Of a stretch of 15,487 bases of DNA, positions 7,926-15,487 are shown piece by piece. Numbering within the stretch: the stretch's first letter is position 1; each line of letters opens with the position of its first letter. The position numbers were made by a program, and so were the translations under genes. This DNA is from Methylococcaceae bacterium (GTDB lineage: Bacteria; Pseudomonadota; Gammaproteobacteria; Methylococcales; Methylomonadaceae), in NCBI GenBank assembly GCA_021647585.1, contig JAKIUK010000087.1, positions 1 through 15,487 of the forward strand, given 5' to 3'. Below the pieces are notes generated by a model. The model worked only from the letters and a program-made list of their open reading frames with translations, was not told where the DNA came from and did not search any database.

Positions 7926-8528
7926 TTAGTCTTTAAAATCAAACCATTGATCCAGTACTTGATGCACATCATCTATCCCCGTTTTCTTTAACGATGAAAA
8001 AAGTTGTAATGTAACGCTAACATCCACGTCTGACAATTGTTTCTGCACTTTAAATAGGGTATTTTTAGCCGCTCCAAAATTCAATTTGTCCGCCTTGGTC
8101 AGCAGTATATGTAAAGGAAGTTGCGTGTATTCACACCACTCAATCATCTGCATATCAAAGTCTGTCAATGGGTGGCGCAGATCCATCACCAATACAATGC
8201 CACACAAAGCATCTCGTTTATGCAGATAAGTCTCCATCATTTTATGCCATTTTTTCTTCACCGCCAAAGGTACTTTGGCATAACCATATCCTGGTAAATC
8301 TACAAATTTTCGTTGCTCATCTATTTCAAAAAAATTGAGCAGTTGTGTACGTCCAGGAGTTTTACTTATTCGTGCCAAACCATTTTGTCGGGTTAATGCA
8401 TTAATTGCACTTGACTTCCCTGCATTAGAGCGACCGGCAAAAGCCACTTCTTTCCCCTGGTCTTCCGGTGCCTCACTCAATTGAGATGCACTAAGCATAA
8501 ATTTAGCCTGATGATAAACAGAATTCAT
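7926..8528 (-). CDS. engB: Ribosome biogenesis GTPase EngB (YihA/YsxC)
   Basis: The 200-residue TrmE-Era-EngA-EngB-Septin-like GTPase is needed for late assembly of the 50S subunit. All G motifs are intact: G1 GRSNAGKSS (32-40), G2 KTPGRTQ (56-62), G3 DLPGYG (77-82), G4 TKAD (144-147) and G5 SSLKKTG (about 178-184). The N-terminus (YHQAKFMLSA) is that of the family, so the ATG at 8528 is credible. It is divergent from the cytochrome c4 gene, sharing the 87-bp region 8529-8615 for both promoters. In Pseudomonas engB also lies between polA and the cytochrome c4 gene; here two signalling genes are inserted after polA. Confidence 0.97.
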   Translation of the reverse strand: MNSVYHQAKFMLSASQLSEAPEDQGKEVAFAGRSNAGKSSAINALTRQNGLARISKTPGRTQLLNFFEIDEQRKFVDLPGYGYAKVPLAVKKKWHKMMETYLHKRDALCGIVLVMDLRHPLTDFDMQMIEWCEYTQLPLHILLTKADKLNFGAAKNTLFKVQKQLSDVDVSVTLQLFSSLKKTGIDDVHQVLDQWFDFKD

Positions 8529-8615
8529 CGATATCTCGCGTATAAAGTAGAATTCAGATATTATATAGTCTATCTACAAAAACAGTCTCAAATAACACAT
8601 ACTCCATAGAGGAAA

Positions 8616-9311
8616 ATGATGATAAAAAAACTGCTTGCTCTTTCAATTTCTCTTGCATTTTCATCTGCTCCTGCATTAGTCCATGCAGAAGGAAATATAT
8701 CTACAGGTAAAACTAAAGCGGCGAGTTGCGCAGGTTGTCACGGTGAAGATGGTAACAGCATGGGATCAACTTTTCCTAAACTGGCAGGACAACATGCTGG
8801 CTATCTGGTTAAGCAATTACAAGCCTTTAAAAATGGCTCTAGAAATGCCCCAATGATGGCTCCGTTGGCGATGGGACTGGATGATAAATCTGTAGAAGAT
8901 ATTGCGGCTTACTATGCTTCTCAAAGAATTTCTACAAATGATTTACCTATTTTACCGTTTGATGATGACGATGAAGATGAGGATGAAATCGATACAGAAA
9001 AACGAGCGGAAGAGCAGAAAGCAGAATTAAATAATTTAATAGCTATAGGCAGTGATTTATACCGTAATGGTAATCTTAAAACTGATGTCTCTGCTTGTAT
9101 TGCCTGTCATGGTCCATATGGTGAAGGTAATAAACCGGCTTCATTCCCTACTTTAAAAGGACAACATGCTGATTACCTAATCAAAGCACTCACTGACTTT
9201 AAAAATGGCGCACGCAGTAATATTCCAGACAACATGATGCATATGATTGCCAAGAAAATGACTAATAAAGAAATTCAAGCTGTTTCCTATCATATATCAA
9301 TGCTGAAATAA
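8616..9311 (+). CDS. Di-haem cytochrome c4 with acidic linker
   Basis: The 231-residue precursor has a signal peptide (residues 1-24, ending LVHA) for export to the periplasm. Two cytochrome c domains follow, with haem sites C38-A-G-C41-H42 and C161-I-A-C164-H165. Candidate axial methionines are in NAPMMAPLAMG (about 80-86) and NIPDNMMHM (about 207-210). Cytochrome c4 carries electrons from the bc1 complex to terminal oxidases. The region between the domains (113-137) holds a run of nine Asp/Glu residues (116-124) and more charged residues, an insertion I do not expect in standard cytochrome c4. Two adjacent ATGs (8616 and 8619) are possible; AGAGG at 8608-8612 fits the second slightly better. 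A palindromic element begins four bases after the stop. Confidence 0.93.
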   Translation: MMIKKLLALSISLAFSSAPALVHAEGNISTGKTKAASCAGCHGEDGNSMGSTFPKLAGQHAGYLVKQLQAFKNGSRNAPMMAPLAMGLDDKSVEDIAAYYASQRISTNDLPILPFDDDDEDEDEIDTEKRAEEQKAELNNLIAIGSDLYRNGNLKTDVSACIACHGPYGEGNKPASFPTLKGQHADYLIKALTDFKNGARSNIPDNMMHMIAKKMTNKEIQAVSYHISMLK

Positions 9312-9314
9312 CTA

Positions 9315-9474
9315 GGAGGCTGTCCGAGAATAGAAACCGTAGTGAGGGAAAGGTATTTTGAGTCAGATTTTTCGTTCATTTGAGGCGAATAATGGGTTAT
9401 TTATCGAAAATGAACGGAGAATCTGGCCAAAATGACTTTTCCGCAGTAGGTTTTTCTATTCTCGGACAGTCTCC
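9315..9474. mobile_element. 160-bp fully palindromic MITE-like element
   Basis: The ends are near-perfect inverted repeats: GGAGGCTGTCCGAGAATAG at the left and CTATTCTCGGACAGTCTCC at the right, differing at one position. The arms keep pairing imperfectly inward (CAGATT..CGTTCATTT against AAATGAACG..AATCTG) down to AATAA-TGGG-TTATT at the exact centre (9394/9395). It carries no ORF. No clear target duplication flanks it (left ACTA, right AAGT). The structure is that of a non-autonomous miniature element moved by a transposase elsewhere in the genome. It starts four bases after the cytochrome c4 stop, so its hairpin may also end or stabilise that transcript. Confidence 0.8.
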
Positions 9475-9522
9475 AAGTGGTCTAACAATTTTGGTTTGAT
9501 GGATATTACTTACTCGTCTTGA

Positions 9523-9597
9523 TTCCACGCTCTGCGTGGGAATGCAGTCTGGCACGCAGGAGCGTCCATGTATAAATTCCCACGGAGACCGTGGGAA
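9523..9597. repeat. Bipartite REP-like palindromic element
   Basis: Two hairpins lie close together: TTCCACGC-TCT-GCGTGGGAA (9523-9542) and TTCCCACGG-AGA-CCGTGGGAA (9577-9597, perfect 9-bp stem, 3-nt loop). Between them is a third partial palindrome, GGCACGCAGGAGCGTCC (9551-9567). The CCCACGC/GCGTGGG motif repeated in opposite orientations is typical of REP/BIME-type dispersed repeats, which I recall as abundant in some AT-rich gammaproteobacteria. It is noticeably GC-richer than the flanks. It may act as a transcription end or a nucleoid-protein site; neither can be shown here. Confidence 0.7.
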
Positions 9598-10030
9598 CTA
9601 AGTTTTTTATACATCACAGCAAAGTTGCAAGAGCACTAGATTTCCGTCTGCCTTGCCGGTCAGATTTATCTCCAGGACTATAAGGATATATTCATGCCTG
9701 CCTTTCCTTAGAGGTTAAGTGAAAATTGATTTCAGGAAAATTCATAGCAGCCATGTAAAATGATTAAATATCAATAGAGACTAATGTGACTGACTACACT
9801 TTACACTCTACTGCATTATTCAGGCTAAATTCATTAAACTGAACTATAATTACAACATGATGTCTTGTGCAACAGAAACTCTATAACTGATCACTTGGAT
9901 AGCTTTTGCTAATCTTATGACAATGGTAATAAATAATCATCCACTCTTACTAGCCTTTTTATCACCCTGTTCATTACATTTCTTATAAACATATCTTTAT
10001 CTGGATTACACTCTTACGGAGAGCTTTAAA
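9598..10030. other. Non-coding stretch upstream of dsbA
   Basis: I find no credible gene here on either strand: frames are short, without ribosome binding sites or recognisable products. No obvious terminator or RNA gene was seen. The last 30 bases carry the dsbA ribosome binding site (GGAGAG, 10018-10023). The dsbA promoter must lie in this stretch, but no convincing -35/-10 pair stands out. Confidence 0.6.
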
Positions 10031-10639
10031 ATGTTAAAAAAATTTCTATTCCTTTTATTCCTTTCAGTATCAACTCTGTCTCAAGCTGAGCCATTAGGCT
10101 ATGAAACTCTTTCGCCTGCCCAACCCACTCAAAATCTGGATAAAATAGAAATTATCGAGTTTTTTTGGTATGGCTGCCCTCATTGTTATTCGTTTGAACC
10201 GGTACTGAATAAATGGCTGGAAACACTACCTGATAATGTTGAATTTATACGCCAACCGGCTGTTTTTAGTTCGTTATGGGGGAAACATGCGAAAGCATAT
10301 TTTGTGGCAGAAGCCTTAGGCGTAGTAGATAAGGTTCATGCAGACTTTTTTAATTCTATCCAGAACTTAAAACTAAAATTGACAACTGAAGATCAGCTGG
10401 CTGAATTTTTTGTAGCTCATGGTGTTGATGAAACAAAATTTCATGAAGCTTATAACTCTTTTCTGGTTGATACCAAGTTACGCCAGGCTAAAACAATGTC
10501 TGCCCGCTATGGTATTACTGGCGTTCCTGCTATTATTATCAATGGCAAATATAAAACAAATGGACCATTAGCTAAATCACAAGAAAATATGATTGAAGTA
10601 ATGAATCGTTTAATCCAGAAAGAAAGCCAGACAAAATAA
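10031..10639 (+). CDS. dsbA: Thiol:disulfide interchange protein DsbA
   Basis: The 202-residue precursor has a signal peptide (1-19, MLKKFLFLLFLSVSTLSQA), so it is periplasmic. The thioredoxin-fold active site is C49-P-H-C52 in FFWYGCPHCYSFEP, the classic DsbA motif, and the cis-proline loop is GITGVPAIIING (V165-P166). It introduces disulfide bonds into exported proteins and is re-oxidised by DsbB. GGAGAG seven bases upstream supports the ATG. In Pseudomonas dsbA sits next to cytochrome c4 and the GGDEF gene that also follows here. In this window dsbA is separated from cytochrome c4 by 719 bp of repeats and empty DNA, so it is likely transcribed on its own. Confidence 0.97.
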   Translation: MLKKFLFLLFLSVSTLSQAEPLGYETLSPAQPTQNLDKIEIIEFFWYGCPHCYSFEPVLNKWLETLPDNVEFIRQPAVFSSLWGKHAKAYFVAEALGVVDKVHADFFNSIQNLKLKLTTEDQLAEFFVAHGVDETKFHEAYNSFLVDTKLRQAKTMSARYGITGVPAIIINGKYKTNGPLAKSQENMIEVMNRLIQKESQTK

Positions 10640-10744
10640 TTTTTTGCTTTACTTTTTTATCCTAATTTAAAACACATGGATGTGTTAAAGCGATAATATT
10701 TTTATCCATCAATCACTACTACATTTAATTTTCAGGTCTATTCA

Positions 10745-12280
10745 ATGAGCTTATTGAGTAATAAAAATCCCGATAAATGGAAAAATAAATATTTAGACTT
10801 ACTGGATGAAAATGAAGTCATTGAAAAGCACCATCAAAATAAAGAAGATCTCCTTTGTAAAACAATTATTCGTTTAACTCTTGCTACCAGCGGATTTAAT
10901 AATGACCTGGACCCATACCTACTTAGTATCCGCAACCAACTTAAAAAGGGACTAAACAGTGAGCAATTAAAATCTGAGCTTGATAAGTTCTCTAATGCTT
11001 TAATGACTCTGGATGATACTGACCCAGAAAATTCACCTCTCGATGCAAGCTTGCTTTTTAACTTTTTGTTTCATCACTTTCCAGCTATAAAGAATGATTT
11101 CCAGCAAATAGAAAAAAAGTTTGAAAAAAATGAATACCGAAATTCGCAATACCTTTTTATTGCAATTGATGACCTCATTGACTCTATACAACACATTGAA
11201 CCTTTAGACTCTCCCGCTGTTAAAGGCCTTGGGATAAATGGTATCGATTCAAATCTGATTAATGCACAGCTACAGCATTTATTAGAGGATACTGAAATAC
11301 CCGCTAAATTTGAATTACAGGCTCAGCAACTCAAAGAAAAACTTGACGGTAATACACCTCTTGCAGCTGTACTTGAAGAAACCGTTTCTCTTTTATTTCA
11401 AATTAAAAAACATCTTCAATCTGAGCAACAAGAAATGGCCGAATTTCTTGCCCAATTAACTGACCAACTCACTGAACTTGGTATACAAGCTTCTGGAACA
11501 CATACAGCATCTGTTTCTTCAAGCAAAAAAAGGAACTTACTTGATCGATCTGTTTCTTCACAAATGCTTGAACTACAAGCAAGCTCAAAAAATGCAAAAC
11601 AACTAGAACCACTTAAAAAACTTATTCACACTCGCCTGGCGGATATAGCACTACAAATTCAAGAGCATCAATCTCATGAGCAGTTTGAACGAAATAAAAT
11701 TCATCAGGAACTTGAATATTTAACCTCTAAAATTACCACAATGGAGCATGAAACACGTCATTTAAATGACAAACTGATGGATGCTCATCAACAGGCATTT
11801 CATGATCCACTCACAAAACTGCCTAACCGTTTAGCCTATGATGAACGACTGGATACTGAACTAGCTCGCTGGAAACGCTATCAAGCACCTCTGTCGCTTC
11901 TAATCTGGGATATTGATTTTTTTAAACAAATCAATGATAAATTCGGCCATAAAGCAGGCGATAAAACCTTAATACTTATTGCCAAATTACTGTCTCAGCA
12001 CTGTAGAGATACAGATTTTGTGTCACGGTTTGGTGGTGAAGAATTCACCATGCTGCTATCAAACACCGATGCCCAAGAAGCTCTGCTAACAGCCAATAAA
12101 CTGCGACAGATTATCGAAAAAACCGCTTTTAACTCCAGTGGTAAAAAAATATCAATTACAATTTCTTGTGGTATCACACAATTTACTGATAATGATACTG
12201 GAGAATCTGCTTTTAAACGTGCAGATAAAGCATTGTACAAAGCCAAAAAAAATGGCAGAAACCAATGTCTAATCAATTAA
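10745..12280 (+). CDS. Diguanylate cyclase, GGDEF domain with long helical N-terminus (DgcH-like)
   Basis: The 511-residue cytoplasmic protein makes cyclic di-GMP from two GTP. The C-terminal GGDEF domain (about 353-511) starts DPLTKLPNRLAYDERL, has the metal-binding IWDIDFFKQIND, GHKAGDKTL, and the active site GGEEF (430-434). The allosteric product-inhibition site RxxD (R421-D-T-D424) stands exactly five residues before it, so feedback control should be intact. The N-terminal ~350 residues are helical and coiled-coil-like, with no transmembrane segment and no recognised sensor domain. They begin WKNKYLDLLDENE, as in PA5487/DgcH-type proteins known downstream of dsbA. The next gene is a shorter paralogue. 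What signal it senses is unknown. Confidence 0.93.
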   Translation: MSLLSNKNPDKWKNKYLDLLDENEVIEKHHQNKEDLLCKTIIRLTLATSGFNNDLDPYLLSIRNQLKKGLNSEQLKSELDKFSNALMTLDDTDPENSPLDASLLFNFLFHHFPAIKNDFQQIEKKFEKNEYRNSQYLFIAIDDLIDSIQHIEPLDSPAVKGLGINGIDSNLINAQLQHLLEDTEIPAKFELQAQQLKEKLDGNTPLAAVLEETVSLLFQIKKHLQSEQQEMAEFLAQLTDQLTELGIQASGTHTASVSSSKKRNLLDRSVSSQMLELQASSKNAKQLEPLKKLIHTRLADIALQIQEHQSHEQFERNKIHQELEYLTSKITTMEHETRHLNDKLMDAHQQAFHDPLTKLPNRLAYDERLDTELARWKRYQAPLSLLIWDIDFFKQINDKFGHKAGDKTLILIAKLLSQHCRDTDFVSRFGGEEFTMLLSNTDAQEALLTANKLRQIIEKTAFNSSGKKISITISCGITQFTDNDTGESAFKRADKALYKAKKNGRNQCLIN

Positions 12281-12331
12281 TTTGTTTTTATTGGTCTATA
12301 ATTTGAATAAATGAATGCCTAACTTACTTCA

Positions 12332-13624
12332 ATGAATTCAAAACAAGTTAAAATTGAAAAATTATTATACAAATTAATACTTCAATTTGCAGTTTATACA
12401 CGTGGTTCAAATGAACAACTCGATCCCCACCTGCTTAATATCACTACAAACGTCAAGCAAGGCGCCGATTATCATCTGCTTACCCCTCAGCTATTAGATT
12501 TATCTAAAACTTTAGCCCATATTTCTCGAACAGATATACCATCTATTGAAACGAACAATTCCTCCGGCCAGGAACATAACCAATATTTTATAAATCGTCT
12601 GACAGAATTATTTGTAGAATCTGAAATACCCTTAAAATTTCAACGGCAATACACCTTGTTGAAACAACGCAGCAAAAGACAATTAGACGACAAGGCTTAT
12701 ACAGCAATTGTCGATTCTGCTCTGTCACTACTTCTAAATATAAAAAATCATGCCATTAATGAACAGCAAACCGTTGAAGCTTTTTTAGCTGAGATTTCAA
12801 AACAACTGGCCGTACTTGATGAGCATACAACACATGCTTCTAAATCTAACAAGCAATCTCTCGAAGACAGAGCCAATTTAAGTAAACAAATTGATCTACA
12901 GGTAGATGACATAATAGAAACTTCATCCAATGAAAATGAGCTTTTATCTTTACAAAAATATATTAATCAACATCTAAAAGACCTAAACATCCACCTACAC
13001 AAACACAAGAATACTGAAGATAGTCGTCAGCTTGAAACCCAGAAAAAGCTTAACGTGATGTCTGAGAAACTTCAGGATATGGAGGTTGAGGCTGAATCAC
13101 TACGTAATAACCTTAAATTAGCACACGATAAAGCGCTAACTGATCCGCTCACACACTTACCCAACAGATTAGCCTATGATGAAAGGGTAACTCTTGAGTT
13201 TAATCGCTGGCAACGATATAAAACACCATTGACATTAATAATTTGGGATATAGATCTATTCAAAATAATAAATGATACTTATGGTCATAAAGCAGGAGAC
13301 AAAACGCTATCAGTAGTTGCTCAACTCATTTTAAAAAATTGTAGAGAAACAGATTTTCTGGCTCGCTTTGGTGGAGAGGAATTTGTCATGCTCCTACCAA
13401 ATACTACTTCAAAGCAAGCATTAACGCCTGCTGAAACAATCAGATCTCTTATAGCCAGCTCCGGTTTTAATCATAATGGTAAATCAATAAAGCTCACTAT
13501 TTCCTGTGGTATCAGTGAGTTTTCTAACGATGATAAATATGAAACTGTGTTTGAACGTGCAGATCAGGCATTATATTTATCTAAGTCAGAAGGGCGTAAC
13601 AGATGTTCTATTATTGACAGCTAA
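12332..13624 (+). CDS. Second diguanylate cyclase, shorter tandem paralogue
   Basis: The 430-residue protein parallels the preceding gene along its whole length. The GGDEF domain (about 271-430) has DPLTHLPNRLAYDERV, IWDIDLFKIIND, GHKAGDKTL, active site GGEEF (347-351) and RxxD inhibitory site R338-E-T-D341, so it should be active and feedback-inhibited. N-terminal stretches match the paralogue: QLDPHLLNITTNVKQG against DLDPYLLSIRNQLKKG, and ESEIPLKF against DTEIPAKF. It lacks about 80 residues (paralogue ~92-170) and the first ~35. It lies 51 bp downstream of the first gene with a weak ribosome binding site; a TATAAT at 12297-12302 lacks a good -35. The pair is evidently a tandem duplication, probably cotranscribed. 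Confidence 0.92.
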   Translation: MNSKQVKIEKLLYKLILQFAVYTRGSNEQLDPHLLNITTNVKQGADYHLLTPQLLDLSKTLAHISRTDIPSIETNNSSGQEHNQYFINRLTELFVESEIPLKFQRQYTLLKQRSKRQLDDKAYTAIVDSALSLLLNIKNHAINEQQTVEAFLAEISKQLAVLDEHTTHASKSNKQSLEDRANLSKQIDLQVDDIIETSSNENELLSLQKYINQHLKDLNIHLHKHKNTEDSRQLETQKKLNVMSEKLQDMEVEAESLRNNLKLAHDKALTDPLTHLPNRLAYDERVTLEFNRWQRYKTPLTLIIWDIDLFKIINDTYGHKAGDKTLSVVAQLILKNCRETDFLARFGGEEFVMLLPNTTSKQALTPAETIRSLIASSGFNHNGKSIKLTISCGISEFSNDDKYETVFERADQALYLSKSEGRNRCSIIDS

Positions 13625-13686
13625 CATTAACCTAGAAAAATCAGTTGGATTAATGATTATAAGGTTTGAATTTCTCCCAAAGCTTA

Positions 13687-13844
13687 GGGAGGTGGAAACA
13701 AATAATCATCCAAATATCATGTAGTAATTTATTTCTGTTTAAATTTTCTCAAGAGGAGCATAGTTATTCTACGTGACGATTGAGAAGAATTAAACAGGAA
13801 TAAAAAGACCAGTGAGATTGGATGATTATTTGTTTCCAACTCCC
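13687..13844. mobile_element. 158-bp MITE-like element with TTA target duplication
   Basis: Terminal inverted repeats of 27 bp match at 26 positions: GGGAGGTGGAAACAAATAAT... at the left (13687-13713) and ...ATTATTTGTTTCCAACTCCC at the right (13818-13844). An inner inverted repeat, CTGTTTAAATTTTCTCAA (13735-13752) against TTGAGAAGAATTAAACAG (13780-13797), shares the same centre. Both flanks carry TTA (13684-13686 and 13845-13847), a likely 3-bp target duplication. There is no transposase; short frames across it are accidental. It sits between the convergent second cyclase and glmU, where its hairpin may serve as a two-way transcription end. Confidence 0.85.
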
Positions 13845-13886
13845 TTATGCTCATATTAATTACGTTGTCCAATACCCTCATCTGAA

Positions 13887-15254
13887 TTAGCTTTTCTTTA
13901 CAGGTCTTTGCCAACTATTAATTGTCATTTGTTTTGAGCGAGACAGTGTTAATTGATTCTCTGGTGTATCTCTACTAATTGTTGACCCGGCTCCAATTGT
14001 GGCGCCTTTTCCTACAGTAACTGGTGCGATCAATTGTGTATCTGAGCCTATAAAAGCATTATCTTCAATTACGGTTCTAAACTTATTCACCCCATCATAG
14101 TTACAGGTGATAGTTCCAGCTCCAATATTTACCTTACTACCAACTGTTGTATCACCGATATAACTTAAATGGTTAATTTTGCTTCCTGTTGCCACTGTCG
14201 ATTTTTTAATTTCTACAAAATTTCCAATATGTACTTCACTGGCCAACTCTGCCTGCGGTCTTAATCTGGCAAAAGGTCCAATTCTACTGCGTTCACCCAC
14301 GACAGCATCTTCAATAATACAATTAGCCAATATTTCTACACCATCGCCAATCACGGCATTTTTTAGTATACAGTTAGAACCAATTTTTACCCTATTTCCG
14401 ATAGTATTGCTACCTTCGAAAATAACATTGATATCTATTTCTACATCTTGACCTATACCGTCGAATTTACCACGTACATCAATTCTTGCCGGGTCACGCA
14501 ATGTAACACCTTGCTTCATTAGTTCTTCAGCTTGCTGTAATTGAAAAACTCTCTCTAAATGTGCCAATTGACTACGATCATTAATCCCTAATACTTCATC
14601 CTGAGTATCGGGGTGATTTGTCTTCACATCTATATCATCATTGACTGCCATTTCAATAATGTCTGTTAAATAATATTCTTTTTGTGCATTACTGTTTTCC
14701 AGCTTAGATAGCCACTGTTTGAGTAAATCACCCTGAGCAGCAATAATCCCGGTATTCCCCTCAGTAATTAATTTTTCCTTATCATTGCTATCTTTTTCTT
14801 CAACAATTTTTAACACTGAGCCATCTTTTGCCCTAACTATTCTGCCGTAACCCGTTGGATTATCAAGGTCCACTGTCAGTAAACCTATTGAATTTTGACT
14901 TACGTTAGCCAGCAGCTTATCTATAGTTGTTTTCTTTAATAAAGGTACATCACCATATAGTATGAGTACTTTATCATCCCCATTAATGAATTTATCAGCT
15001 TGTTGAACAGCATGCCCAGTACCCAGTTGTTGTTTCTGCTCTACCCAATCAACATCTAATTCTTGCAACTCTTCCTTAACAAGTTCTCCACCATGGCCAT
15101 AAACTATCACTATCGAATTATTTTGTATTTGCTTGCTGGTGTCATACACATGATGTAGCAATGCACGATCTGCAATTTTATGTAAAACTTTTGGTTTTAC
15201 TGATCGCATACGCGTTCCTTGGCCTGCTGCTAAAATAATCGTTTTAATATTCAT
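13887..15254 (-). CDS. glmU: Bifunctional UDP-GlcNAc pyrophosphorylase / glucosamine-1-P acetyltransferase
   Basis: The 455-residue enzyme has the usual length and makes UDP-N-acetylglucosamine for peptidoglycan and LPS in the cytoplasm. The N-terminal uridyltransferase (1-~230) has LAAGQGTRMRSVKPKVLH (8-25), QLGTGHAVQQ (76-85), the Mg2+-binding Y-G-D102-V-P-L-L, GYGRIV and GNTGI. The C-terminal left-handed beta-helix (~250-440) has RLRPQAEL, NFVEIKKS, the catalytic His in NHLSYIGD (H362), GAGTITCNYDG and GAGSTISRD, and ends in the family tail WQRPVKKS. In many gammaproteobacteria glmU follows atpC; no atpC is visible in the 233 bp upstream here. It is convergent with the second cyclase. Confidence 0.98.
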   Translation of the reverse strand: MNIKTIILAAGQGTRMRSVKPKVLHKIADRALLHHVYDTSKQIQNNSIVIVYGHGGELVKEELQELDVDWVEQKQQLGTGHAVQQADKFINGDDKVLILYGDVPLLKKTTIDKLLANVSQNSIGLLTVDLDNPTGYGRIVRAKDGSVLKIVEEKDSNDKEKLITEGNTGIIAAQGDLLKQWLSKLENSNAQKEYYLTDIIEMAVNDDIDVKTNHPDTQDEVLGINDRSQLAHLERVFQLQQAEELMKQGVTLRDPARIDVRGKFDGIGQDVEIDINVIFEGSNTIGNRVKIGSNCILKNAVIGDGVEILANCIIEDAVVGERSRIGPFARLRPQAELASEVHIGNFVEIKKSTVATGSKINHLSYIGDTTVGSKVNIGAGTITCNYDGVNKFRTVIEDNAFIGSDTQLIAPVTVGKGATIGAGSTISRDTPENQLTLSRSKQMTINSWQRPVKKS

Positions 15255-15306
15255 CTTTAACTCGGGTTAATTTATTAAGCTATTTATTCTACATAGTTTT
15301 GCGGCA

Positions 15307-15351
15307 CTGGCTTTAGCCTATTTAGATCATACTAATACAAGCTAAAGCCAG
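15307..15351. repeat. REP-like inverted repeat upstream of glmU
   Basis: Perfect 11-bp arms, CTGGCTTTAGC (15307-15317) and GCTAAAGCCAG (15341-15351), flank a 23-nt spacer. The outer CTGGCTTTAGC pattern is one I recall as dispersed in several gammaproteobacterial genomes. It lies about 50 bp before the glmU start, so it is either in its leader or upstream of its promoter. An intrinsic terminator is unlikely because no T-run follows the stem on either strand. Confidence 0.6.
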
Positions 15352-15487
15352 CACCCCTTATTATCCTGTCATAACCTTGTAAACACCTAATTTTATTTGT
15401 TTTTACTTTCCATTTTCCACATAAAAACCTTCCCTCTGAAATCGTCATTCAGTAGACCTGTTTTCTATGCAGTGTTTTTTATGAATG

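Noticed and set aside
9926..9945. AAATAATCATCCA upstream of dsbA, shared with the second MITE terminal repeat
   Set aside because: A 13-bp match between two AT-rich stretches of 15 kb is plausible by chance, and no other part of the element is present.
10671..10686. AACACAT-GG-ATGTGTT palindrome upstream of the first cyclase
   Set aside because: Seven-bp arms are expected about once by chance in a window this size; no evidence of an operator.
13506..13914. Short frames on both strands across the end of the second cyclase, the MITE and the end of glmU
   Set aside because: They overlap real genes or the inverted repeat, have no ribosome binding site and encode nothing recognisable.
15377..15425. 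Nine-codon minus-strand frame after an AAGG upstream of glmU
   Set aside because: Too short and featureless to support as a gene.

Overview
The window looks like chromosomal DNA of an AT-rich gammaproteobacterium. The core genes are gammaproteobacterial in type, and the order polA, engB, cytochrome c4, dsbA, GGDEF gene is one I recall from Pseudomonas (the PA5493 to PA5487 region of P. aeruginosa). The many palindromic repeats would suit a Methylococcales- or Thiotrichales-like genome, but the sequence does not settle the genus.

Left part (1-2925, minus strand) is an accessory island. From its upstream end it reads: a 122-aa adaptor-type protein, a 544-aa modular toxin (GTG start, own ribosome binding site, C-terminal ADP-ribosyltransferase/TNT-like domain) and a 97-aa probable immunity protein whose start overlaps the toxin stop. 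These three genes overlap and form one translationally coupled unit resembling type VI secretion effector operons. Downstream of a REP-like palindrome lies a start-less fragment encoding only the last ~55 residues of a second toxin, a TNT domain, directly followed by its own small immunity-type gene (Imm59-like). This is an orphan toxin tip with its immunity gene. At the edge, the first 12 codons of a probable transposase run off the window.

Centre (3063-10639) is housekeeping and signalling. It holds DNA polymerase I with all three activities intact, an HDOD-domain protein, an MBL-fold hydrolase, the ribosome-assembly GTPase EngB (minus strand), a di-haem cytochrome c4 with an unusual acidic linker, and periplasmic DsbA. 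The 719 bp between cytochrome c4 and dsbA contain a 160-bp fully palindromic MITE-like element and a bipartite REP-like element.

Right part (10745-15487) holds two tandem paralogous diguanylate cyclases, both with an intact GGEEF active site and RxxD inhibitory site, then a second MITE-like element (158 bp, 27-bp terminal inverted repeats, TTA target duplication). Convergent glmU (minus strand) makes UDP-GlcNAc for the envelope, and a further palindromic repeat lies upstream of it.

No tRNA, rRNA, CRISPR array or riboswitch was recognised. The most interesting parts are the toxin/immunity island with its displaced second toxin tip, the duplicated diguanylate cyclases, and at least four different palindromic repeat elements in 15 kb.
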